Notes under the pieces: generated by a model | What the model was told of the DNA's origin: nothing | What the model saw: the letters and a program-made list of their open reading frames with translations, nothing else | The model's database searches: none | Translations under genes and position numbers: made by a program | Part shown: positions 19,564 to 28,070 of the stretch, piece after piece | Layout of the letters: every line of letters starts with the position of its first letter | Numbering within the stretch: position 1 is the stretch's first letter | DNA from: Xanthomonas translucens pv. translucens DSM 18974 | GTDB lineage: Bacteria; Pseudomonadota; Gammaproteobacteria; Xanthomonadales; Xanthomonadaceae | Direction: 5' to 3' | Assembly: GCF_000331775.1 (NCBI RefSeq) | Contig: NZ_CAPJ01000377.1 | Coordinates: 1 to 48,923 of the forward strand | DNA length: 48,923 nucleotides

Positions 19564-19601
19564 CTTTGCGCTAACCGATGCTCAGATTCAGGCTGGTTGA
19601 C

Positions 19602-19628
19602 GGCGAGGCCTCCGGTGGAGGTCTCGCC
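19602..19628. terminator. Stem-loop between hrpE and hpaB
   Basis: Twelve-base arms (GGCGAGGCCTCC / GGAGGTCTCGCC, one G-T-type pair) around a three-base loop, placed between the hrpE stop and the hpaB start. There is no T run, so it is more likely an mRNA-processing or stability element than a full stop. Confidence 0.35.
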
Positions 19629-19661
19629 GCCGTTTGCACCGCGCAGCGCGGCTACCGCTCA

Positions 19662-19955
19662 TCAACCCTGGGTCAGAGACTTTGCGTTGGCGCCGGCCTG
19701 CTTCGAGAGCTGGCACATCGCCATGTGCATATTCAATTCGTTCTGCATCTGGGTGACTTGATCCATCATTGCTTCCTGGTTGCTGACGTCTGTGCGCATG
19801 TTTCCGACCATGCTGCCCATCTGGCCTGCGCCGATGGCGTTGTTGGCCATGCCGGAGGCGCCATTGATGCTAAGGCCCGCAAGCCCATTACGGAAGGAGC
19901 CGAAAGCAGTGGATGCGCTGCCTGCGTTCGCGAGGGCGCTAAAGGGGAGTGCCAT
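19662..19955 (-). CDS. hrpE: HrpE-like Hrp pilus subunit
   Basis: A 97-residue protein close to the length of HrpE, the major subunit of the extracellular Hrp pilus. The N-terminal half is Gly/Ala/Ser/Asn-rich with no charge (LANAGSASTAFGSFRNGLAGLSINGAS in pieces). The C-terminal half is a helix with many Met and Gln (MDQVTQMQNELNMHMAMCQ), as in self-assembling pilins. No Sec signal is present. GAGGAG lies nine bases before the start. It stands between hrpD6 and hpaB, the usual hrpE place. No PIP box precedes it, unlike the separate hrpE promoter known in other species. Confidence 0.7.
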   Translation of the reverse strand: MALPFSALANAGSASTAFGSFRNGLAGLSINGASGMANNAIGAGQMGSMVGNMRTDVSNQEAMMDQVTQMQNELNMHMAMCQLSKQAGANAKSLTQG

Positions 19956-20159
19956 AAGTTTTTTCTCCTCGAAATTATCGCTGTTTAATGAACACGCTTT
20001 CGCGTGGGTACCGGCGGCTCCTGCCGCACGGATCTTGGCTGGCCTGTTGGGGCCAAAGAGCGGATACAAGTCACTTGGGAGCGCTGTTTCCGGCTGTACT
20101 CGTCACAGCGTCCATGCAGCGATCCCAAACGGCTTCACGTTACAGTTACCGCGCAGTTT

Positions 20160-20405
20160 TTAGACGTCGGATTCACGCACCTGGGTCACCACCTCGGCGG
20201 CTGCGAGGAGTCCCTCGTGCAGTACCTGCGCCTGACTGCGCTCGTGTGCGTCTACCGCCGAGATCCTGTATTGGTTCGCTTGTTCTGCGGCGTCGCGCAG
20301 TGCGGCGATGGCCCGCTCCAGGCGCTGTCCTGACGGATCCTCGCGGCGCGTCTCCAGCAGTTTGTTCAGATCGTTGCCGATGCTGCTATCGAATGTCTCG
20401 AACAT
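20160..20405 (-). CDS. hrpD6: HrpD6-like small type III secretion protein
   Basis: An 81-residue, mostly helical charged protein beginning MFETFDSSIGNDLNKLLETRRED. HrpD6 of Xanthomonas is about 80 residues and is needed for secretion. The identification rests on length, helix content and its place right after the hrcD gene and before hrpE. It starts 18 bases after the hrcD stop. The next 204 bases before hrpE hold no gene. Confidence 0.6.
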   Translation of the reverse strand: MFETFDSSIGNDLNKLLETRREDPSGQRLERAIAALRDAAEQANQYRISAVDAHERSQAQVLHEGLLAAAEVVTQVRESDV

Positions 20406-20422
20406 GGCGGTGTCATCCAGTG

Positions 20423-21367
20423 TCAGGGGGAGATGTCGGTGAAATGCTTGGAGCCGTCAGGCGTCTCCACGTAGTGCAATTCGTCCACGGACAGGGCCGT
20501 GTCGTAGGTGCTGGGCAACGCGTCGCGCGGGTCCAGCGCGCGCAGTCTGGCGTCGATCCGCACCACATGCGGCCCCATGTCGTGGCGCAGCTGCTCCAGT
20601 CGCTGCGCCACGGTGTCGGGGTGTTCGCTGGCGCCGTTGACCTCGTACACGCCATGCCCGCAGTAACGGATCTTCAGGTTCGGCTCGTGCAGCGATTCGT
20701 TCATCGATTCGATCAGGGTCTGGGCAACGCCAAAATGCGTCTGCCATGGACCTGGATGCCGCTCCAGCCAATGCTCCACGCGCTGCGCATCGGCCGTGCT
20801 GCGCACCATACCCTCGATCTCCACCTGATCCTGGACAGCGCGCAGACGCAGCTCCGTCTGTCCCATCCGCGCGAAGGCCTGCTGCGCCTGCGCCATTTGC
20901 GTCTGCGCCGCGGACTTGGCATTCGCCCTTGGCGCATCGTAGCGCCAGGCGGTCAAGGACAGGGCCAGCACGGTCACTGCCGCGATCCAGGCGAAGCGCC
21001 GCTTGCGCTGCGAAGGCGGCGCTGCGGCGGGAGCGCTGGCAGGCGGGCTGGCCGGTCGCGGTTGCAGCGCATCGCGGAGCAGTTGCAGCTCGTCCGGCCA
21101 TGGCTGGTCCGACGGCCCGGTGCACAGCACGATAGCGTCGAAGCACACCGGCACGTAGGGCTGCAGCGCTTGCGCCACATCCGCCTGGGTGTCGTCGGCA
21201 TAGCGTACGTTTGCATCTGCGTCGATCTCCAAGGTCAGCGAGGGGCCGGTCCAATCGGTCAGTTGCAGGTCGGCGTTGTCTTCCGGGCCGAGCTGGTAAC
21301 GTCCTGGGGACAACGGTATCCGCGCGCCGGCGTGGCGCCCGGTCAAGATGCGAATCTCGGCGTTCAT
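20423..21367 (-). CDS. hrcD: HrcD / HrpD5, inner-membrane ring protein (SctD)
   Basis: SctD forms the outer of the two inner-membrane rings of the secretion basal body. The 314 residues comprise a cytoplasmic FHA-like domain (about 1-100, beginning MNAEIRILTGRHAGARIPLSPGRY), an Ala/Pro linker, one transmembrane helix (about 127-143, FAWIAAVTVLALSLTAW), and a periplasmic part with ring-building motifs (about 170-314). The start overlaps the hpaA stop (ATGA). Xanthomonas HrpD5 is of the same length. Confidence 0.85.
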   Translation of the reverse strand: MNAEIRILTGRHAGARIPLSPGRYQLGPEDNADLQLTDWTGPSLTLEIDADANVRYADDTQADVAQALQPYVPVCFDAIVLCTGPSDQPWPDELQLLRDALQPRPASPPASAPAAAPPSQRKRRFAWIAAVTVLALSLTAWRYDAPRANAKSAAQTQMAQAQQAFARMGQTELRLRAVQDQVEIEGMVRSTADAQRVEHWLERHPGPWQTHFGVAQTLIESMNESLHEPNLKIRYCGHGVYEVNGASEHPDTVAQRLEQLRHDMGPHVVRIDARLRALDPRDALPSTYDTALSVDELHYVETPDGSKHFTDISP

Positions 21368-22242
21368 GCGCGAACTCCTCCCATTCCGATACAGGCGATG
21401 TCAAGCATTGCGATGGCGCGTTGCCGGTGCCTTGCGTTACGCGGTCGGTCCGCGTGCAGTAACAGCAGTGGCAGCAGCAGGTGCAACGTCTGCGTAGCCG
21501 GCTCCGGCATGTTCGAGGTGGGCTTTACCAGCTCCCTCAGCTGCGTACGCACCTGTTCCAGCGACTTGCTCGGCGTCGCTGTCACGTTGGCCGGTGTGGT
21601 TCGGGCGATGTGTTCGCGCAGCAGGATCCAGCTGGCGATGTTGAAGGACGTCGGCAACGAGCGATCGAGGACGCGATCGCGTACCTGCAGCAGCGCGCGT
21701 GCCAGCGCCGGCTGCGCCTGATCGCTGGCGGCGCTGCGGTAACCATGCAGGATCTGCTCGAAGGCCGCATCGCTCTCGGAAAGTTGCGCCGCTGCCGCTG
21801 GCACCGGCGCGTCGCCGGCCTGTGAGGACGGTGCGGCCGCTGAGGACTGTGCGGACGCGGGTGTTGCGTCGTGCGCAGATCCGCCGTGCGCAGCTCCGCC
21901 GCCAGGGTTTTGGTGTTGGCCCGATTCCTGGTTCTTTTGCTGCTGGGCGCCGGCATGGACCTTGAGCGAAGCGGCTTCGGCGTCGCGTTCGGTTTCGAGC
22001 GCCAGCGATGGCGGTTCGGGCAATTCGCCTTCTTCGTCGACATGACGGCCGCCGACCAGGCGCCTGCGCTTGCGCCAGCTCGGCGGAAACCGCGCCGAGG
22101 CGACGGCGCCCGGCCAAGTGCTCTGGCTTTCGCCGGATTCTTGCGCATGCGCGTCGGACGTGGGGCACTCTGGCGGCGTCCCGTCCGCTGAGACGATCTG
22201 CGTCCCGGATCTGGTGATGCGGCCGAAACGGGGCTTGATCAT
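21364..22242 (-). CDS. hpaA: HpaA, secreted control protein of type III export
   Basis: HpaA is itself secreted, binds HpaB and switches the apparatus to effector export. The 292-residue product is disordered and Ser/Ala/Gln-rich over residues 30-190. It has a basic cluster WRKRRRL (about residues 56-62), similar to the nuclear localisation signals described in HpaA. A helical C-terminal third (FEQILHGYRSAASDQAQPAL onward) follows. The start at 22242 overlaps the hrcS stop by ATGA, and the stop overlaps the hrcD start in the same way. Upstream in-frame ATGs lie within hrcS and were not used. Confidence 0.82.
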   Translation of the reverse strand: MIKPRFGRITRSGTQIVSADGTPPECPTSDAHAQESGESQSTWPGAVASARFPPSWRKRRRLVGGRHVDEEGELPEPPSLALETERDAEAASLKVHAGAQQQKNQESGQHQNPGGGAAHGGSAHDATPASAQSSAAAPSSQAGDAPVPAAAAQLSESDAAFEQILHGYRSAASDQAQPALARALLQVRDRVLDRSLPTSFNIASWILLREHIARTTPANVTATPSKSLEQVRTQLRELVKPTSNMPEPATQTLHLLLPLLLLHADRPRNARHRQRAIAMLDIACIGMGGVRA

Positions 22243-22499
22243 GGGAAGGCTGCTCCGAACATGGTCTTGGCGAACTCCAGCACCGCGCCGGCGCCCCATG
22301 GCGCGGCGATGAGCAGGCTGACGACGACCACGATCAACTTCAATGCGAAGGAGATCGATGCGTCCTGCAGCGACAGCACCGCTTGAAAAAAGGCGATCAC
22401 CAGGCCGGAGGCCGCGGCGACCAGAACCACCGGCAGCGAGACCATCAGGCACAGCATCAACGCATCGGAAGTGAAGCGGACCAGATCGTCGGCACCCAT
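22239..22499 (-). CDS. hrcS: HrcS, export apparatus membrane protein (SctS)
   Basis: An 86-residue protein with two long hydrophobic helices (about residues 16-40 and 52-73). It matches the FliQ/SctS family (LVRFTSDALMLCLMVSLPVV, then ALKLIVVVVSLLIAAPW). It forms four copies of the helical export gate with HrcR and HrcT. It lies four bases after hrcR and overlaps hpaA by four bases. Confidence 0.93.
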   Translation of the reverse strand: MGADDLVRFTSDALMLCLMVSLPVVLVAAASGLVIAFFQAVLSLQDASISFALKLIVVVVSLLIAAPWGAGAVLEFAKTMFGAAFP

Positions 22500-22503
22500 G
22501 GCA

Positions 22504-23151
22504 TCACCTGTAGGTCAGGACCAGGCCGTGCAGCAGCGTGGACCAGCCGTCCAGCGCCACGAACAACAGCAGTTTGAAGGGAATCGCCACGTTGGTCGGG
22601 GTGACCTGGTTCAACCCGAGCGCCATCAGCGCATTGGCGATGACCAGATCGACCACGATGAAAGCCAGGTAGATCAGGAAGCCGATCCTGAAGGCATCGG
22701 TGAGCTCGGTCAGGGTGAAGGCGGGGGCCAGCACGATCAGGTCGTCCGGCTTGAGCGCGTCGGCCTGGTCCTTGGGCCAGATCTGCCGCGCCGAGTGCAT
22801 GAAAAAGGCTTTTTCGCGCTCGCGGGTATGCGCCAACAGGAAGCGTTTGAATGGTTGCCGCGCCGCGTCCATCATGACCACCACCTGGCTGGTGCCGGGT
22901 GCGGTGCCGCCGCCGGCGCGGGCGATTCGCATGGCCTCCATGCCTACCGGCGCCATCACGAAGCAGGACATGATCAGGGCCACGCCGTTGAGCACCATGT
23001 TCGGCGGTACCTGCTGCACGCCGATAGCGTTGCGCAGCAGGCCCAGGACCACCACGATCTTCGTGTAGGAGGTGATCACCATGGCCGCGAACGGCAGCAT
23101 CGCCAGCAGTACCACCAACAGCAGCAGCGAGCCGAAGTCAGGCGTCTGCAT
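22504..23151 (-). CDS. hrcR: HrcR, export gate protein (SctR)
   Basis: A 215-residue FliP/SctR family membrane protein. Diagnostic segments are TSYTKIVVVLGLLRNAIGVQQVPPNMVLNG near the start (in two helices) and FIVVDLVIANALMALGLNQVTPT near the end. It forms the core ring of the secretion gate in the inner membrane. The start overlaps the hrcQ end by 14 bases. Confidence 0.95.
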   Translation of the reverse strand: MQTPDFGSLLLLVVLLAMLPFAAMVITSYTKIVVVLGLLRNAIGVQQVPPNMVLNGVALIMSCFVMAPVGMEAMRIARAGGGTAPGTSQVVVMMDAARQPFKRFLLAHTREREKAFFMHSARQIWPKDQADALKPDDLIVLAPAFTLTELTDAFRIGFLIYLAFIVVDLVIANALMALGLNQVTPTNVAIPFKLLLFVALDGWSTLLHGLVLTYR

Positions 23152-24190
23152 GCGGGTGTCCGTTCACGCTGACCAGTTGCACGCCGAGATGGTCGCCAAT
23201 GGCGATCAGGCGTCCGTTGCCGATGCTCTGCCCGTAGACCATCAAGTGCACACAGGCGTCTTCCAGCAAGGTGTTCAACTCGAGCACGTGGCCAGGATGC
23301 AGCGTGCCCAGTTCGGCCAGCGGTAGCACCAACGGATCCAGCTCCAGCTGTACCGGAACGTCCACCTGTTCGACCGGCACGGGCGCGGACGGCGGGACGG
23401 ATTGCCCGGGTTCGGCGGCCGTGGTGGCGTCGCTCATCTGTGCCATGTCTGCGCTGTCCTCTATATGGAAGGTGTTGCGTTCGATATGGCCGGGCAGCCG
23501 CCACTGCCGGCCGGTGGCCACGCCGCAGCGCAGCCAGGCGCGATAGCCGCCATGGCGGCGTTGCAGAGGCGCGATCAGCACATCGCCGGGGCGCAGCGAG
23601 GCCAGCCGCTCGCTGCGATAGCGGCGCTCGCCGAGGCACGGGTATGCGCACAGCCGAAGCGACCGCAGCATTGCGCCGGTCGGCGCCCCTGGGTCGATGT
23701 TGCCGCATGCCGTCTCCAGCGCCTGCATGGCGCCGGCGCACGCGTCCACCGGCATGCACGGCAGTGGCAACGCCATATCGCCCAGGACCAGGAGGGGGCC
23801 GCATGCGCTGGGCAAGGGCGCCGGCCAGGGGGCGAAGTCGACGACCCGCGGCTGGCCCAGGCCAAGCCGAGCCAGCGCCGCCAACGGCACGTCCAGCAAC
23901 AGCGCCGCCACGGCGGTTTGCGTCGCGCCGCCATCGACCAGCAGCGCGCGCAAAGCGGGGTCTGCACCGACGTCCATGCACAGCGTCAAGCGGCCTGCGC
24001 TGCCAAGCTCCACGCCCACCCGTGCGTAGATCCTCGACTCGGGCAAGCCGTGCTGCAGTGTCAACGCCGCCGCGTCGGCCAGCGGTTGGCGACACAACAA
24101 ACGTCCCAACCGGACCGCAGAGCGTGCGATGCGCGGCAAACGGGTCTGCAGCTGCGAGATGGGGGCGATCGCTGGGCTGGACATGGGCAT
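23138..24190 (-). CDS. hrcQ: HrcQ, cytoplasmic C-ring / sorting platform protein (SctQ)
   Basis: A 350-residue soluble protein. The C-terminal about 80 residues form a surface-presentation (SPOA/FliN-like) domain (VQLELDPLVLPLAELGTLHPGHVLEL in parts; IGDHLGVQLVSV). The less conserved N-terminal domain has another SPOA-like part near residues 160-230. SctQ builds the cytoplasmic ring that loads substrates. Starts at 24190 or 24184 are both possible. No ribosome site decides between them. It is the first gene of the operon started by the PIP box inside hpaP. Confidence 0.87.
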   Translation of the reverse strand: MPMSSPAIAPISQLQTRLPRIARSAVRLGRLLCRQPLADAAALTLQHGLPESRIYARVGVELGSAGRLTLCMDVGADPALRALLVDGGATQTAVAALLLDVPLAALARLGLGQPRVVDFAPWPAPLPSACGPLLVLGDMALPLPCMPVDACAGAMQALETACGNIDPGAPTGAMLRSLRLCAYPCLGERRYRSERLASLRPGDVLIAPLQRRHGGYRAWLRCGVATGRQWRLPGHIERNTFHIEDSADMAQMSDATTAAEPGQSVPPSAPVPVEQVDVPVQLELDPLVLPLAELGTLHPGHVLELNTLLEDACVHLMVYGQSIGNGRLIAIGDHLGVQLVSVNGHPHADA

Positions 24191-24207
24191 CGACAGGGGG
24201 AGGGGGT

Positions 24208-24855
24208 TCAAACGACTTCTATATCCACGTCGCAAGGCTCATCCAACACGGCATCCAGCGCTTTGTGCAGGCTTTGCCGACCAGTGCACACTAGCTGCTG
24301 CGCGAGCGGCGTACCGCAGCGGAAGCGAAGTAACAGCGAGCCAGGCGAAAGGCGCATCCACAGGTGGGTGGCCGGCAGCACGTCCTCGCGCAGGTCCAGC
24401 TGCGCTTCCCATAGGCCGCCTTCGCGTACCGGTGCGGCATTGCAGAACTCGCTCACGTGGTTGGCCACCCGTTGCATCGCCAGGCGTGCGTGGCTGTCGT
24501 GCAGCACGGCGTTTGCGATGCGGCGTTCGATGTTTGCGGGCGCGGTTGGCGGCGGGAGGACTGGCTGGGCGAGATCGTGATGATCCGGTGCCGCTGCATC
24601 GGGAGATGCCTGCTCAGGCGCATCTGTCTGGCCGCGTTCTTCTGCCATGTCCGGTTCCGGCGCAAGCATGGACAGGATGGCGGGCGCATTCTCGTCCTCG
24701 CATTCCCGATCTTCCTTCTCGTTGCGGCATGTACTGCGGGAGCGCGTGCCATACAGTGACCAGCGCATACGCGCGGCTGATGGCGGCGCACACTTTCCAC
24801 CTGGCGCCGCCAGTGGCGCGCTACCGATGATAGTGGGGCGCAGCGGGCGGCGCAT
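24208..24855 (-). CDS. hpaP: HpaP (HpaC), substrate-switch control protein
   Basis: A 215-residue soluble protein, acidic and Pro/Ala-rich in the middle. Its globular C-terminal third (IANAVLHDSHARLAMQRVANHV, then LWMRLSPGSLLLRFRCGTPLAQ) resembles the SctP/FliK-like switch domain. HpaP interacts with HrcU and controls the change from pilus to effector export. The start lies four bases after the hrcV stop. Its 3' part contains the promoter of the next operon, so the same DNA is coding and regulatory. Confidence 0.75.
   Translation of the reverse strand: MRRPLRPTIIGSAPLAAPGGKCAPPSAARMRWSLYGTRSRSTCRNEKEDRECEDENAPAILSMLAPEPDMAEERGQTDAPEQASPDAAAPDHHDLAQPVLPPPTAPANIERRIANAVLHDSHARLAMQRVANHVSEFCNAAPVREGGLWEAQLDLREDVLPATHLWMRLSPGSLLLRFRCGTPLAQQLVCTGRQSLHKALDAVLDEPCDVDIEVV
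24325..24349 (-). promoter_or_regulatory. PIP box inside hpaP driving the hrcQ operon
   Basis: On the reverse strand TTCGC, 15 bases, TTCGC, then TAGTGT (24293-24288), a perfect TANNNT, 31 bases further. It lies within the hpaP coding sequence, about 135 bases before hrcQ. It would start the hrcQ-hrcR-hrcS-hpaA-hrcD-hrpD6 transcript. Confidence 0.85.
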
Positions 24856-24857
24856 CG

Positions 24858-26774
24858 CTATACACCGATGCGCCCGATCGGCGCCAGTTCGACATGCCCA
24901 TTCAGCTCCTGGTAGGAGTGGACCGGCAGCCAGTCGATTCGCGGTTCAATCATCCGCCGGATATAGCGGCGGATGTCCATCGAGGTGATCAGCGCCAGCG
25001 GTGCGCTCGGCGTGTCGCCGGCCATGGCGATGATGCGGTCGGTCACCATTTTCGCGTCTTCCGGTGCCATGGTCAGGAAATTGCCCGCCGGGGTCGGCTT
25101 GATCGCCTGGCGGATCATCTGCTCGAGCGCCTGCTCCAGCAACAATGCCGGCAACTGCGGGGCGCCACCGCTGACCCGGTGCGCCAAGAAGGCGCCCAGA
25201 TCGCCGCGGACGTACTCGGTCAGCATCACCGGATCCTTCTCTTTCGGACCCCAGATCACCAGGCTTTCCAGGATCAGCTTGATGTTGCGGATCGGAACCC
25301 GCTCCTCGAGCAGGCGCCGCAACACATCGGCGATGCGCTGCAGTGGCACGACCTTCTGCACTTCCGCGACCAGGCCCGGATAGTCGCCGCTGATCTGCTC
25401 CAGTACCCACTGGGTTTCCTGCAGACCGAGGAACTGGTGTGCGCGCTCGCGCAGCGGACGCGTCGCCTGCTGCGCCAGTTCGGTTTCCGGCTGCGCGCTC
25501 GGCGGCAGGGATGCGCGCTGCACCGGCACGTCGTGCACCAGCACCTCGAACTCATGCGCCTGCAATTCCGCCGCGCGCCACAGGCTCACCCCAGGGAACG
25601 GCAGCCCCAGTTCCTCGACCAGCAGCGTGCGTTCGTGCTCGATGGCGCGACTGAGCGTGTCCGCTTCAAGGCGGTCGGCCAGGTCCGGCGCGAGCCGGAC
25701 CGACAAAGCCGCGGCGAAGTCAGGTGCATGATCGGCGATCGTCGGCGTCTGCCCCTTGCTGCCGCGGCGCGCGGCGCCGTTCACCGGCGCGCGCACCGGG
25801 CCTGTGGTGGCACGGCGCTGGTGTCGCAGCCAGAAGCCGCCGCCGGCGATGGCCGTGGCCAGCAGCAGGAACAGCATCGCCGGGAAGCCCGGCACCAGCG
25901 CGAAACAGGCCAGCATGCCGGCGGCGCAGAACAGCGCCTGCGTGCTGCGGGTGAGCTGCTTGCCGATTTCGTTGCCGAGCGAGCTATCGTCGTCTTCGCC
26001 GCTGGCGCGGGTGATCATGATGCCGGCCGAGACCGAGATCAGCAGCGACGCGATCTGCGACACCATCGCATCGCCGATGGACAGGATCGCAAAGCGGTTT
26101 GCCGCTTCTGCTGCGCTCATGCCGTGGTAGGTGACGCCGATGATGATGCCGGCCACGATGTTGACCAGAGTGATGACCAGGCCGGCGATGGCATCGCCCT
26201 TGACGAACTTCATCGCGCCATCCATGCCGCCGTGCAGCTGGCTCTCCATGGCAAGCCGCGCGCGCTTGACGCGCGCATCGTCGGCGGTGAGGCTGCCGTT
26301 GCGCAGGTCCGCGTCGATGCTCATCTGTTTGCCGGGCATCGCGTCCAGGGTGAAGCGCGCACCGACTTCGGCGACGCGTTCAGATCCCTTGGCGATGACG
26401 ATGAACTGTACTGTCGTGATGATCAGGAAGATCACCAGGCCGACCACCAGATTGCCGCCGACCACCAGTTTGCCGAAGCTGTCGATGATGTGGCCGGCGT
26501 TGGCGTGCAGCAGGATCGACTTGGTGGAGGCGATGTTCAGCGACAACCGCAACAAGGTGGTGAACAGCAGCAGCGACGGGAAAGAGGACAGCGCCAGCGA
26601 GTCCGGCACGTACATCGTGGCCATCAGCAGCACCACGCTGAGTCCGATGTTGACGGCGAGCAGCGCGTCGATCAATGTGGTGGGGAGCGGCAAGATCATC
26701 AGCGCCACCACCGCCACGACCAACAGCGCAATCGCCGCCTCGCCGCCGTAGCGCAGTCCACGAGTCAGTCGCAT
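24858..26774 (-). CDS. hrcV: HrcV, major export apparatus protein (SctV)
   Basis: A 638-residue FlhA/SctV protein that forms the nonameric export gate. The N-terminal half has about seven transmembrane helices and the FHIPEP-type region (LLLFTTLLRLSLNIASTKSIL, then the charged GSERVAEVGARFTLDAMPGKQMSIDADLR loop). The cytoplasmic ring domain runs from about residue 330 to 638. It starts 18 bases after the hrcU stop and ends four bases before hpaP. Length and motifs are complete. Confidence 0.96.
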   Translation of the reverse strand: MRLTRGLRYGGEAAIALLVVAVVALMILPLPTTLIDALLAVNIGLSVVLLMATMYVPDSLALSSFPSLLLFTTLLRLSLNIASTKSILLHANAGHIIDSFGKLVVGGNLVVGLVIFLIITTVQFIVIAKGSERVAEVGARFTLDAMPGKQMSIDADLRNGSLTADDARVKRARLAMESQLHGGMDGAMKFVKGDAIAGLVITLVNIVAGIIIGVTYHGMSAAEAANRFAILSIGDAMVSQIASLLISVSAGIMITRASGEDDDSSLGNEIGKQLTRSTQALFCAAGMLACFALVPGFPAMLFLLLATAIAGGGFWLRHQRRATTGPVRAPVNGAARRGSKGQTPTIADHAPDFAAALSVRLAPDLADRLEADTLSRAIEHERTLLVEELGLPFPGVSLWRAAELQAHEFEVLVHDVPVQRASLPPSAQPETELAQQATRPLRERAHQFLGLQETQWVLEQISGDYPGLVAEVQKVVPLQRIADVLRRLLEERVPIRNIKLILESLVIWGPKEKDPVMLTEYVRGDLGAFLAHRVSGGAPQLPALLLEQALEQMIRQAIKPTPAGNFLTMAPEDAKMVTDRIIAMAGDTPSAPLALITSMDIRRYIRRMIEPRIDWLPVHSYQELNGHVELAPIGRIGV

Positions 26775-26792
26775 TCGGAAGGTCCTGTGTGA

Positions 26793-27856
26793 TTAGTGAA
26801 GGTCTGGCGCTGCATCGGGCGGCGTCTGCACCAGGCCATCGACCCAGCGCAGGACGGCCGCCACGACCGCGAACAGTTCGTCGGGAATGGCCGCGTCCAG
26901 CTCCACCTTGTAGAGCGCACGCGCCAACGGTGGATTGGCGATGATCGGCAAGCCCTGCGCCATTGCCGCCTCGCGTAGCGCCAGCGCTGCCTCGTCCTCG
27001 CCTTTGGCGACAACCTGCGGCACGCCGAACTCCTGCGAATAGGCGATCGCCACCGCGTAATGGGTGGGGTTGACCACCACCGCCTTGGCCTTGGACAGGC
27101 GTTGGCGCGGGTCGGAGAACAGCAGCTCTTGCGCGAACTGCTTGCGCTGGCCTTTGATCTCCGGGTCGCCTTCCACGTCCTTGTGCTCGCGCTTGACCTC
27201 GTCCTTGCTCATGCGGTGATCGCGGATGAACAGCCAATGCTGGAGTCCCACGTCGATGCCGGCGACGATCAGCAGGATCACGCAGGTGATGGCGAGCAGG
27301 CGCACCAGCACTTCCCAACCGATCTGGGCGATGTCCAGTAGCGGGAGGTAGGCGGTGCCCAACAGCAGCGGCATCAGCGCTTCCACGCCTTTCCACAGGA
27401 CCACGCCGATCGCCACCGCCTTGACCAGCATCTTGATCAAGTCGGTCAGCGTGCGCGCGGAAAAGATGCGTTTGAGTCCGGTGACCGGATTCAGCGCGTC
27501 CAGTTTCGGTTCGAGCTTCTTGAACGACAAGTTGAAGCGCGTTTGCAACAGGCCGACGAACAGCGGTCCTGCGACGATTGCCAGCATCAGTGGCAGCGCC
27601 AGCCATGCGGCTTCCACGCCCATGCGCAGCATGCCCTGGCGCATGGCGGTATTGTCGCGGCTGTTGCCCATGTCCAGCGCCAGATGCAGCAAGGCGCGCA
27701 GATGCGCACCAAGGAAGCTTGAGGAAACCTGCATGGCCAGCACTGCACAGATCGCGCCAGCGGCCATACCTACATCCTGGCTGAACGCGATCTCGCCGTC
27801 GCGCCGAGCATCCTGCAGTTTTTTTCTGTCGGTTGTTCGGTCTTCTCGTCGGACAT
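26793..27856 (-). CDS. hrcU: HrcU, autocleaved substrate-switch protein (SctU), apparent frameshift near start
   Basis: FlhB/SctU family: four N-terminal transmembrane helices (about residues 30-210), and a cytoplasmic domain with the self-cleaving NPTH motif near residue 262. The conserved beginning MSDEKTEQPTEK starts at 27856, but the rest (KLQDARRDGEI onward) is in the next frame. The break is a run of seven A (27825-27819 on this strand), where eight would give one 354-residue frame. The main frame is open further upstream, but its nearest ATG (27917) lies before the predicted -10 box, so it is unlikely to be the start. It may be a sequencing error, a null mutation or slippage-dependent expression. 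Confidence 0.85.
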
Positions 27857-27920
27857 TGCCTTGAGGCCAAGCTGGGACAATGCATTGTGCGGCGCTCTCG
27901 GCGGCCTGGGCTCGCATGCC

Positions 27921-27945
27921 GCGAACGCGCTGACGCACACGCGAA
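27921..27945 (-). promoter_or_regulatory. PIP box of the hrcU-hrcV-hpaP operon
   Basis: On the reverse strand TTCGC, 15 bases, TTCGC. Thirty-one bases further is CACAAT (27889-27884), one mismatch from TANNNT. It lies back to back with the PIP box of the hrpB operon, 29 bases apart. Confidence 0.82.
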
Positions 27946-27974
27946 GCCGGAATGCGGCCATGGTCGGAAATCGT

Positions 27975-27999
27975 TTCGCCAACGTGTCGTGGATTTCGC
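27975..27999 (+). promoter_or_regulatory. PIP box of the hrpB operon
   Basis: TTCGC, 15 bases, TTCGC, followed after exactly 31 bases by TAGGCT (28031-28036), a perfect TANNNT. The hrpB1 ATG is at 28071. It is a full match to the HrpX promoter pattern. Confidence 0.9.
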
Positions 28000-28070
28000 C
28001 TGGCCGGGAAGGTGCCGGGGGTGGTCACGCTAGGCTGCAAGCTCGAAGCATCCTGCAGGAAACACTGACC

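Noticed and set aside
27861..28070. N-terminal extension of hrpB1 to 27861
   Set aside because: It would start before the PIP box and -10 of the same promoter. The ATG at 28071 has a ribosome site and matches the family.
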